DNA of 7,321 bases from Fidelibacterota bacterium (GCA_030620575.1 JAUXEL010000085.1:1-7321); one strand, 5' to 3'; shown: positions 1 to 5,656, counted from the first letter of the stretch. Numbers and translations are program-made. The notes: generated by a model from the letters alone, not told the origin.

Positions 1-510
1 ACGTAGCATTTCATTTTGTACAACTTTTCTTTTGTAAGCCATTAAGGCATTCTTTTGAGCTGTCCGGTGCTTTACAAATAATTCTCTGCTGCTTAAAAGG
101 CTTTTAACTGATTCAACAGCGCTTTGGCGCGGTTCCCATGCGATCAGACGATCTCCATAACGTATAGCATATTCAGCAATAGCGATGCTATCAATTTCAT
201 CGGTTTTATGGGTGGCCAATTTAAATGATTTTTTGATCTTTGCACCGGATTCTATTACAACTTTAATCTTTTGTTCGTAAAGATAATAGCAAAACGATTC
301 ACTATATACACCTGTATGTTCCATGCAAACCAGGACATCTTTTGCTTTTAAATCTGACGCTTTAAGCCATGACATACACTGCACAAAGCCAGCAAAATTA
401 TTAGCAAATTCCTTTGGTTCTAAAATCATTTTTTCAGGTGTTTCTAATACACTGCAGACGATTGTTGAACTTCCAACATCACAACCCAAAGTAAATTTTC
501 GTTTTAACAT
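1..510 (-). CDS. IS110-family transposase (recombinase), N-terminal part, runs off left edge
   Basis: This is an open frame of 170 codons from an ATG at 510 to the window edge; the C-terminal part is missing. It matches the N-terminal RuvC-like domain of IS110 transposases (DEDD_Tnp_IS110). The catalytic pattern is visible: Asp11 in LGCDVGSS, Glu64 in CMEHTGVYSE, and Asp104 and Asp107 in HKTDEIDSIAIAEYA. Family members are usually about 300-400 residues, with a second domain carrying a catalytic serine, which would lie beyond the edge. The start is supported by a purine-rich Shine-Dalgarno stretch (AGGAAGGAAA, about 520-529) just upstream. The structured 240-base leader fits the IS110 subgroup, whose guide RNA is encoded upstream of the transposase, rather than the IS1111 subgroup, where it lies downstream. 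No frameshift or stop is seen, so this part could be functional. Confidence 0.93.
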   Translation of the reverse strand, partial: MLKRKFTLGCDVGSSTIVCSVLETPEKMILEPKEFANNFAGFVQCMSWLKASDLKAKDVLVCMEHTGVYSESFCYYLYEQKIKVVIESGAKIKKSFKLATHKTDEIDSIAIAEYAIRYGDRLIAWEPRQSAVESVKSLLSSRELFVKHRTAQKNALMAYKRKVVQNEMLR

Positions 511-543
511 GTGAAATTTCCTTCCTATATTCAAGTTAGACTT

Positions 544-702
544 GAATCTTACATGGCAATTAGGTTGACTTTTACCATTAATGATCTATGGATAGGATTA
601 CCAACTAGTCTTTCCTAATACACGGGGTTGGGTCTTAATCGGGGCATTAACTCGTTAGCTATGAGCTTCGGGTAGACTTGCTCAACCCCGCCATGTAGAT
701 TC
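544..702 (-). ncRNA. Candidate IS110 bridge RNA
   Basis: Between the transposase start and the presumed left end, the minus strand folds into a clean three-way junction. The outer stem pairs GAATCTACATGGC (702-690) with GCCATGTAAGATTC (557-544), 13 pairs with one bulged A. Stem-loop 1 pairs CGGGGTTG (690-683) with CAACCCCG (630-623) and, after an asymmetric internal loop, GTCT (677-674) with AGAC (635-632). Stem-loop 2 pairs ATTAGG (619-614) with CCTAAT (564-559) and, after an AAA/AA internal loop, GACT (610-607) with AGTC (570-567). Only three bases (622-620) separate the two stem-loops and one base (558) separates the second from the outer stem. Two guide-bearing loops with internal bulges, about 160-180 nt, encoded upstream of the transposase, is the known architecture of IS110 bridge RNAs such as that of IS621. 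The loops would be the target- and donor-binding loops. Transcript ends are not known; a 5' extension towards 750 is possible. Confidence 0.72.
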
Positions 703-751
703 CATACACTTTAATTTACAACATTTTTTAGTACTAGGTAGTCTAATGGAT

Positions 752-774
752 CCTTCGGGGGCGTAGGCCGGAGG
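752..774. repeat. GC-rich imperfect hairpin at presumed IS insertion site
   Basis: CCTTCGG (752-758) can pair with CCGGAGG (768-774) with one T-G wobble across a nine-base loop. It is much more GC-rich than its surroundings. I read it as the remaining half of a palindromic extragenic repeat into which the IS110 element inserted, because such elements often target REP-like palindromes. It could instead be a structured part of the left end of the IS. From 775 to 830 I see nothing recognisable. Confidence 0.4.
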
Positions 775-830
775 GGTTGAACAAAATTAAATGTCTGAAA
801 GTTGAAATCCTATATTTGTAAAAATGACCA

Positions 831-860
831 TGTAGCGCCACGCCATGGCATGGCGCTACA
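831..860. repeat. REP-like palindrome, copy 1
   Basis: This is a 30-base near-perfect palindrome with arms TGTAGCGCCACGCCA and TGGCATGGCGCTACA, centred on CCATGG. The single mismatch is C-A read on the plus strand and a G-U wobble in a minus-strand transcript. It shares its frame (TGTAG.GCC..GCCATGGC..GGC.CTAC) with the palindrome at 878-905, so the two form a repeat family. It has no T-tract, so it is unlikely to be a simple terminator. The paired layout resembles REP elements mobilised by Y1 (RAYT) transposases; no such gene is in the window. Confidence 0.85.
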
Positions 861-877
861 AAACATATGTACATTCT

Positions 878-905
878 GTAGAGCCGTGCCATGGCACGGC
901 TCTAC
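878..905. repeat. REP-like palindrome, copy 2
   Basis: This is a perfect 28-base palindrome, each arm GTAGAGCCGTGCCA, centred on CCATGG. It is 17 bases from copy 1 and of the same family. The bases that differ from copy 1 occur as matched pairs (A/T and GT/AC in place of C/G and AC/AT), so pairing is maintained. It lies just downstream of the terminator of the purine operon. It could block 3' exonucleases on read-through transcripts or be a mobile REP doublet. Confidence 0.88.
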
Positions 906-915
906 TATATGAAAT

Positions 916-947
916 AAAAAAGGGCACCCAAAAACTTCGGAGCGCCC
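916..947 (-). terminator. Rho-independent terminator of the purine operon
   Basis: On the minus strand GGGCGCTC (947-940) pairs with GGGTGCCC (929-922) through eight pairs including G-U wobbles, with a ten-base loop, followed by six T residues (921-916) and then ATTT. It lies 29 bases after the purC-purE stop codon, as expected for the end of the operon. Confidence 0.85.
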
Positions 948-976
948 ACTTATAACTCATCTCTTATAGTTTATAT

Positions 977-2356
977 CTAATTCCTAACCTTTTCATCTGC
1001 TTCCTGTAATTTCGCCTTAATATCCGCGATCTCTTTCGAGAACACATTTTTGAGACGATGCAGATTTAAAGCCCGTAACGCAAGATATGCTGCGTTTTTC
1101 GGATCAATGACCGTCGCGGCGGGTGTATTCGAGGGCATTATCAGTGAAGAATTTATATTGACTATCATGTCAACTTTATCCTTGAATGGCGGACAAGATA
1201 TCACCGGGACACTTAAGTTCGCCGCCAATGCGCCACCCAATCCGTTGGATCGACCCGCTACTGCGATGACAGCGACGGGTTCAATTGCATGATTATAATC
1301 CTTTGCAAGACCCAGAATTGCCTCTCCGTTTTTATGTGCAGACATGATACGCAGGTCACAAGCTACATTGTACTTTTCGATAATTGCTTTCATTACCTCT
1401 GCATGCGGAATATCAACTTCAGAGCCCATGACGATGGCAATAAATCCGTCTTTTATCAGTCCTTCGTCCACCAGACAGGTTGCCAGATACTGTTCAGGAC
1501 GGCGAATATGCTGGATTTCTTTCCCTGTAATTATGCTATAAATACTTTCGTAACGGCGAACGGTTTCTTTGACAATATCATCGGGAAGATCCATGGGATA
1601 TTTCCCGTCTTTCTTGTTTTTCATTAAATAGCTGCGAACAAATTCTTTATCTAATTGCTCTACCGTATCGGGATATTTTTCGTAATCCTCAGCCGACCAG
1701 AAACGGGAAGAATCCGGTGTGTGGATTTCATCGATCAGGATGACTTCTCCGTCCTTGATCCCGAATTCATATTTTGTATCAACCAGGATAATGCCGCGCT
1801 CTTTCAGGATTTTTGAACCGATGGCAAATAGCTTGAGAGATATCGCTTCCATCTGGGAATAAACAGCTTCTGTGGTCCAGCCCTCCTTGAGTAACTGTTC
1901 ACGACTGATCTCACGGTCGCTTTCCTCTTTCGTTGTGGGTGTTAAAATGGGTTCCGGGAACGCATCGTTTTTCTTTAATCCCTCCGGTACGGACACCCCC
2001 GACACTTCACGAATGCCTTTCTCATATTTACGCCATGCTGAACCGGTGATATAGCCACGAACGATCATTTCAATTTTAACAGGTTCGGCTTCATGAACTA
2101 AAGAGGCATTTGGACTGACAGCCTTGATCAGATGGTTCGGACAAATATTTTTACTTTGTTCAAACCACCAGGCAGCCAGTGAATTTAACACCGCTCCCTT
2201 GCCGGGAATACGGGTATTCAATACCTGATCAAAACTTGATAAACGGTCCGTAGCCACGATCAAGCGTCGTTTTGCATCTACCCGAAAACTATCGCGCACT
2301 TTGCCGCTGTGAATCTTTTGCAGTTGCGCACTTGAAATTTCTTTCATGGATCTCAT
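977..2356 (-). CDS. purC-purE: Bifunctional SAICAR synthase / class II AIR carboxylase (PurC-PurE fusion)
   Basis: This 459-residue fusion covers two consecutive IMP-pathway steps: CO2 addition to AIR (PurE domain) and ATP-dependent condensation of CAIR with aspartate to SAICAR (PurC domain). Residues about 5-280 are a long, yeast ADE1-type SAICAR synthase, with GKVRDSF (18-24), ATDRLSSFD (35-43), RGYITGSAW (100-108), DTKYEFG (193-199) and DEIHTPDSSRFW (209-220). A linker of about 20 residues leads to PurE at about 304-459, with MGSEVD (310-315), SAHK (339-342), AVAGRSNGLG (365-374) and PVISCPPF (384-391). SAHK and AGRSNGLG are the class II signature known from animal PAICS; class I enzymes, which use N5-CAIR from PurK, have SAHRTP and AGGAAHLPG. 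The ATG at 2356 is chosen over the one three codons on because AGGAG (2368-2364) lies seven bases upstream. It is the last gene before the terminator. Confidence 0.95.
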   Translation of the reverse strand: MRSMKEISSAQLQKIHSGKVRDSFRVDAKRRLIVATDRLSSFDQVLNTRIPGKGAVLNSLAAWWFEQSKNICPNHLIKAVSPNASLVHEAEPVKIEMIVRGYITGSAWRKYEKGIREVSGVSVPEGLKKNDAFPEPILTPTTKEESDREISREQLLKEGWTTEAVYSQMEAISLKLFAIGSKILKERGIILVDTKYEFGIKDGEVILIDEIHTPDSSRFWSAEDYEKYPDTVEQLDKEFVRSYLMKNKKDGKYPMDLPDDIVKETVRRYESIYSIITGKEIQHIRRPEQYLATCLVDEGLIKDGFIAIVMGSEVDIPHAEVMKAIIEKYNVACDLRIMSAHKNGEAILGLAKDYNHAIEPVAVIAVAGRSNGLGGALAANLSVPVISCPPFKDKVDMIVNINSSLIMPSNTPAATVIDPKNAAYLALRALNLHRLKNVFSKEIADIKAKLQEADEKVRN

Positions 2357-2386
2357 ATTTTATCTCCTATGCATTTTTTTGACTTG

Positions 2387-2392
2387 ATTATA
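2387..2392 (-). promoter_or_regulatory. Possible -10 box ahead of purC-purE
   Basis: A perfect TATAAT lies on the minus strand about 30 bases upstream of the purC-purE ATG, at the edge of the GGAT-type repeat. No good -35 hexamer is seen 16-18 bases upstream. If used, it would let the inserted GxxExxY cassette drive purC-purE independently of the rest of the operon. The second copy of this repeat (2491-2606) lacks the hexamer. Confidence 0.25.
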
Positions 2393-2441
2393 ATTTGTTG
2401 ACAGGATAACAGGATTAACAGGATGGCTTTGCTTTTGATTA

Positions 2442-2495
2442 TTAATTATGATCACATGGTAAAACCCTTATTTTATGTCTGATATCATATTTTTT
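2442..2495 (-). pseudogene. Fossil 3' end of a second GxxExxY gene
   Basis: Read on the minus strand, this stretch gives KKYDIRHKIRVLPCDHN and then a TAA stop. The end of the neighbouring intact gene reads KKVDVRRKIRILPHVND and stop, so about 9 of 17 positions are identical with several conservative changes, and the stop codons coincide. Upstream of the match the sequence passes straight into the start of repeat copy B. Only the last 17 or so codons of this older copy survive. The match is too long and too well placed within the tandem repeat to be chance, although the segment is short. Confidence 0.75.
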
Positions 2496-2557
2496 TGACC
2501 TAATCACATTGTTTCTGACAGGATCACAGGATATACGGGATGGTTTTGCTCACAGTT

Positions 2558-2941
2558 TTAGTCATTAACATGTGGTAGAATTCTTATTTTACGTCTGACA
2601 TCAACTTTCTTTTCGCCAAAATTAATCAATAAGCCAATATCCATTCCTGTTGCGTTCAAATAATTTACAAGTTGCATTTCATGAACGGAAGCAAGTTGGC
2701 GCACCGATTTCAATTCAATAATAATTTGATCATTTATTACCATATCTGCAACAACATCATGACCATCATATTCTACTTTTATTGGACGGTGCTGTTCAAT
2801 GTGAAGATTTTTATTTTTATGTAATTCGATCATCATACATTTCTCATAAACTTTTTCCAAATACCCAAATCCCATTTCGTTGTACACAGTATATGCTGCA
2901 CCAATAATCTTTTCTGTCAGTTTTTCAAATAACATCTCCAT
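2558..2941 (-). CDS. GxxExxY-family protein (PD-(D/E)XK nuclease-like)
   Basis: This 127-residue protein has the name-giving motif as GYLEKVY within MGFGYLEKVYEKCMMIEL (about residues 23-40). Later segments follow the family pattern: VEYDGHDVVADMVINDQIIIELKSV (about 56-80), with an acidic residue and an E-L-K resembling the D...ExK core of PD-(D/E)XK nucleases, then HEMQLVNYLNATGMDIGLLINFG. The length is typical and the frame intact. The family's biochemical role is not established; a nuclease fold is predicted from family knowledge. ATG at 2941 is preferred over the one two codons later because GGGGA (2951-2947) is five bases from it. The gene lies within the purine operon, 154 bases after purH and 201 before purC-purE, and both gaps are filled with repeats shared in inverted orientation. 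It has no obvious link to purine synthesis and looks like a passenger. Confidence 0.88.
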   Translation of the reverse strand: MEMLFEKLTEKIIGAAYTVYNEMGFGYLEKVYEKCMMIELHKNKNLHIEQHRPIKVEYDGHDVVADMVINDQIIIELKSVRQLASVHEMQLVNYLNATGMDIGLLINFGEKKVDVRRKIRILPHVND

Positions 2942-2988
2942 TTTCGTCCCCTTTTTAATTTATTCTATCTTTTTCTTTCTTTACCTCA

Positions 2989-3090
2989 TCTTGTATATCC
3001 CGTTATCCCGTCTAAATCCATTATCTTGTTAATCCTGTGATCCTGTCAAAAGCCATATCTTGTCAATCCCGTTATCCCGTCTAAAGACTA
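2989..3090. repeat. Three tandem ATCC-type repeats with 34-35 base spacing
   Basis: Units begin at 2989, 3024 and 3058, each following TCTTGT.AATCC.GT.ATCC.GTC.AAA and a short AT-rich tail. Units 1 and 3 share ATCCCGTTATCCCGTCTAAA; unit 2 has ATCCTGTGATCCTGTCAAAA and is the one that mirrors the left side of the GxxExxY gene. A fourth, broken unit (TCATGTCA, 3091-3098) runs into the purH stop codon. There are no unique spacers, so this is not a CRISPR array. Confidence 0.85.
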
Positions 3091-3095
3091 TCATG

Positions 3096-4700
3096 TCAGT
3101 GTTTAAAGTGTCGCATTCCGGTAAACATCATTCCTATCTCCAATTCGTCGGCTTTATCGATGACCGATTTATCGCGCATAGACCCACCGGGTTGGACAAT
3201 GGTCATTATACCTGCTTTATGCGCAATGTCAATGTTGTCGGGAAAAGGAAAAAAGGCATCGGAGACCAAGATCAGCTCCCCCATTTTCTTCTTGATGTGG
3301 GTCTTGATATCCCCTCGACCATCAAATTCGTTTTTCAGATTTTCACGACAGCGTTTTATGGTCAATTCGGTTGAATTCAAGCGATTTGGTTGACCGCATC
3401 CCATGCCCAAGAGTTGGCAATATCCGTTATCTAATTTACGGACTGCACAAATAGCATTTGATTTTAACTGCCGTACGATTTTTAGACCAAAATCAAGTAA
3501 TTCGGCATCAATATCGGGTTTAATGCGGGTCACATACTCCACTTTTCCCTTGATCTCAAGATCCGAATTCTGATATAACAAGGTATTGTGTAAAAATTTC
3601 ATGTCTTTAGACGGTGTCAGGCGATGGGGATCATATTCTACTACACGCAAATTTTTGTGCAAATACAGATACTCGAGAGCATCATCCGTAAATGCAGGTG
3701 CAACAATGATCTCAATAAATTTCCTTTTGGACCTATCTTCGGCATTTAGACAGAAAAATTCGACCGTTCCACGGCCTACTGTCGTATTGAATGCAATAAC
3801 GGAACCGAAAGCGGAAACCGGGTCACCTGCCCATGCATATTCCAGTACGCTTCGTTGATCATCCCCCACACTCAATCCGCAGGGATTTGCGTGCTTGATC
3901 ACGGCACAGGCATGCTGGCGCATATCCCGGATGGACTCGATCGCACCGTACATATCAAACATGTTGTTGTATGATAATGCTTTTCCGTGCAAAACTTTTA
4001 TATCGAAATAGCTGTCAGCTACTCCGCGCTGGCGCAGAAAATACCCCTCCTGATGCGCGTTTTCGCCATAGCGCAGTTTTTTTGCCTGATCAAATGCAAA
4101 TCGGACAGATAATTCGCCGGCCTGCTCATCCATTGTGGTTGCAATAAGGGCATCATAATCCGCGGTATGGTTGAAGGCCTTCCGCATTAGGGAAAAACGG
4201 GTTGCTTCACTGAGAGTGCCCTCTTGCTCTGCAAGTTCCTGTAATAAGGCAGGATAATCTTCCGGATCCACTACCGTAGCGACATATTTATAATTTTTAG
4301 CAGCGGCACGCAGCATAGTGGGACCGCCAATATCAATGTTTTCGATCAAAACAGGCAAATCCGCGCCCTGTGCCCTCACTTTTGCAAAGGGGTATAAGTT
4401 GCATACAACCATGTCAATCGGCTTTATACCAAGCTCCGAGGCCTCTATTGCATCCTTTTCACGGTCAAAAAGCAATGCGGATTCAATTTGAAAGGAGATG
4501 GTTTTCATGCGGCCGCCAAAAGCTTCGGGATTTCCGGTAACATTGCTGATATCTGTGACGGCAATTCCGGCTTCCTCCAATACTTTTTTTGTCCCTTCGG
4601 TAGAAATGATTTCACATCCATGTCGTTCCAGGGCTGCGGCAAAATCTACAATGCCTGTTTTGTCCGACACACTGATCAGTGCACGTTTCAGTTTGATCAT
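3096..4700 (-). CDS. purH: Bifunctional AICAR formyltransferase / IMP cyclohydrolase
   Basis: PurH (534 residues, a usual length) adds a formyl group from 10-formyl-tetrahydrofolate to AICAR and closes the ring to IMP, in the cytosol. Residues 1 to about 145 are the MGS-like cyclohydrolase domain: SDKTGIVDF (12-20), Lys66 in GRMKT, NLYPF (101-105), ENIDIGGPTMLRAAAKN (120-136). The formyltransferase domain follows, with KLRYGENAHQ (208-217), KHANPCG with Lys269-His270 as the catalytic pair (269-275), DPVSAFGS (293-300), SNAICAV (414-420) and the typical tail MMFTGMRHFKH. An oddity is NPEAFGGRMKTISFQ (57-71), where textbook PurH has FPEML.GRVKTLHPK; the lysine stays but the His-Pro is gone. Its ATG overlaps the stop of the upstream membrane gene as ATGA, with AAAGGA as the ribosome-binding site, indicating translational coupling. 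Confidence 0.97.
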   Translation of the reverse strand: MIKLKRALISVSDKTGIVDFAAALERHGCEIISTEGTKKVLEEAGIAVTDISNVTGNPEAFGGRMKTISFQIESALLFDREKDAIEASELGIKPIDMVVCNLYPFAKVRAQGADLPVLIENIDIGGPTMLRAAAKNYKYVATVVDPEDYPALLQELAEQEGTLSEATRFSLMRKAFNHTADYDALIATTMDEQAGELSVRFAFDQAKKLRYGENAHQEGYFLRQRGVADSYFDIKVLHGKALSYNNMFDMYGAIESIRDMRQHACAVIKHANPCGLSVGDDQRSVLEYAWAGDPVSAFGSVIAFNTTVGRGTVEFFCLNAEDRSKRKFIEIIVAPAFTDDALEYLYLHKNLRVVEYDPHRLTPSKDMKFLHNTLLYQNSDLEIKGKVEYVTRIKPDIDAELLDFGLKIVRQLKSNAICAVRKLDNGYCQLLGMGCGQPNRLNSTELTIKRCRENLKNEFDGRGDIKTHIKKKMGELILVSDAFFPFPDNIDIAHKAGIMTIVQPGGSMRDKSVIDKADELEIGMMFTGMRHFKH

Positions 4701-5656
4701 CTCGATCCTTTCATTTTTTTTCGCACAACAACATTATCTAAAAATACCTGCTTTCCGTTTGCATATTCGGCTCTGAAAAATTCATCCCCATTGTAAATAA
4801 AATCATCTAAAACAATATGGCGTTGGGTGGTATATTTATAGAAATAACGATAATCTGCATCTTCCAGAGAATTAAAGGTCAGTTGCTGCCTGGAATACGG
4901 CAAACGGGAATAGAGTCCGGGAATTACAATATCAAGCTGTTTTACATATTCCAGAACTTGTATATCAGGGATCGAATCATCGATACGGTAATCACTGACC
5001 TGTACATTGATGAAAGTCCATTTGCTGTGTACGCCTTCGCTGTCTTTCGCTACACATAGTGAATCTGCAGGTACTTCATGATCTATGCGCAATGTTTGAT
5101 AAAACTGTTCATATGAACTTATTATCGGGTGCAGCTCACGAACCTGCTGCAAGGTTTTTGGTATATCGGAAATCCAGAAAATACATAACAGAATAAGCAA
5201 AACGCTCGTTATGATATGCCAGATACGTGATGATAGATCAGCCAGCCAGATAATAACAAAAAAGGTCAGCGGCAGCACATAGGGCAATATTCCGTAAATA
5301 GCATCCATGTACTCAGCACTACTGAGGGACATAAAGAATGTGACCCATTCAACAAAAGCAAAGCATGCGATTATCGGCATCCAGATGGATACTATGAGCT
5401 GCAGACGCGTTTTTTTCATCCATGGAAGAAGTATAAGCATCAATGCGGTTACAATAAGAATAATAACTTCTGCACTTGCCTCAGATAAAAAAGCCGGCAA
5501 TCCATACTTTTTCATCAGTATGGCAAAAATACCGATCCGTAAGACAATATATGTTCCCAATCCCATCAATATGCGGACAACAAACTGCCCTCCGCTTTGG
5601 TAATATTCCGATATCCGTAAACGACGATGTTTTTCTTTTTTCAAGGGTGTAGACAT
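4697..5656 (-). CDS. Uncharacterised membrane protein, five predicted helices plus soluble C-terminal domain
   Basis: I do not recognise this 319-residue protein. Its N-terminus is short and basic (KKEKHRRLR, 6-14), followed by hydrophobic segments at about 26-48, 63-79, 87-109, 121-139 and 146-163. By the positive-inside rule the basic N-terminus would be cytoplasmic and the C-terminal domain (about 165-319, hydrophilic, rich in Tyr, Asp and aromatic residues) on the outer face; this is inference. There is no signal peptidase or lipobox motif. It begins 12 bases after purQ and overlaps purH by four bases, so it is co-transcribed with purine genes. The ribosome-binding site is poor (AAAAGATAAAAGAT). 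The layout of several helices and a trailing globular part is loosely like the end of GT39-type glycosyltransferases, but I see no catalytic motif. A role in purine transport or metabolism is possible but not shown by the sequence. Confidence 0.85.
   Translation of the reverse strand: MSTPLKKEKHRRLRISEYYQSGGQFVVRILMGLGTYIVLRIGIFAILMKKYGLPAFLSEASAEVIILIVTALMLILLPWMKKTRLQLIVSIWMPIIACFAFVEWVTFFMSLSSAEYMDAIYGILPYVLPLTFFVIIWLADLSSRIWHIITSVLLILLCIFWISDIPKTLQQVRELHPIISSYEQFYQTLRIDHEVPADSLCVAKDSEGVHSKWTFINVQVSDYRIDDSIPDIQVLEYVKQLDIVIPGLYSRLPYSRQQLTFNSLEDADYRYFYKYTTQRHIVLDDFIYNGDEFFRAEYANGKQVFLDNVVVRKKMKGSR

Larger units (their letters stand above)
1..752 (-). mobile_element. IS110-family insertion sequence, left end and 5' part of transposase
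   Basis: The element comprises the transposase start (to 510) and a long noncoding left end. IS110 elements lack clear terminal inverted repeats, so the boundary cannot be read directly. I place it near 750-753 because the presumed flank at 753-759 and the adjacent bases at 744-749 match loop segments of the candidate bridge RNA. The right end is outside the window. The element lies downstream of the purine operon terminator and in the same orientation, so it probably does not disrupt the operon. Presence of the element is secure; the boundary is inference. Confidence 0.7.
2375..2606. repeat. Imperfect tandem direct repeat of about 117 bases, two copies
   Basis: Copy A (2375-2490) and copy B (2491-2606) align along their length with a few one-base indels and I estimate roughly 70% identity. 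Each has, in order, TTTTTTGAC, an AT-rich stretch, GACAGGAT.ACAGGAT followed by a third GGAT and GG, TTTGCT, and then the last codons of a GxxExxY reading frame on the minus strand. In copy B those codons are the true end of the gene at 2558-2941; in copy A they are an orphan tail. The repeat is therefore a duplicated gene end plus its downstream flank. Confidence 0.8.
2397..3090. mobile_element. Putative GxxExxY cassette bounded by inverted ATCC/GGAT repeats
   Basis: The GxxExxY gene is flanked by the same repeat in opposite orientations. The reverse complement of the left copy, starting CCTGTTAATCCTGTTATCC (2424 leftwards), matches the right copy starting CTTGTTAATCCTGTGATCC (3025 onwards) at about 23 of 26 positions. 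The unit sits between purH and purC-purE, which are otherwise neighbours in one pathway and one direction. This suggests it entered the operon as a cassette. No transposase or integrase is present and no target duplication was identified, so calling it mobile is inference. Confidence 0.4.

Noticed and set aside
323..514. Plus-strand open frame of 63 codons opposite the transposase
   Set aside because: It lies wholly antisense to a frame with clear IS110 catalytic motifs, has no convincing ribosome-binding site and no recognisable features.
831..905. Palindromes as rho-independent terminators
   Set aside because: Neither hairpin is followed by a T-tract on either strand, and a proper terminator is already present at 916-947.
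1050..2054. Several plus-strand open frames opposite purC-purE
   Set aside because: They mirror the well-conserved purine enzyme on the other strand and show no family motif or start signal of their own.
2942..2988. Promoter for the GxxExxY gene (TAGAAT-like hexamer in an A-rich stretch)
   Set aside because: No acceptable -35 element at the right spacing, and the stretch is simply purine-rich on the minus strand.
2989..3090. Possible CRISPR array, given three repeats with 34-35 base spacing
   Set aside because: The repeats abut with only a few bases of similar AT-rich sequence between them and there are no unique spacers or cas genes; they match the inverted repeats on the other side of the GxxExxY gene.
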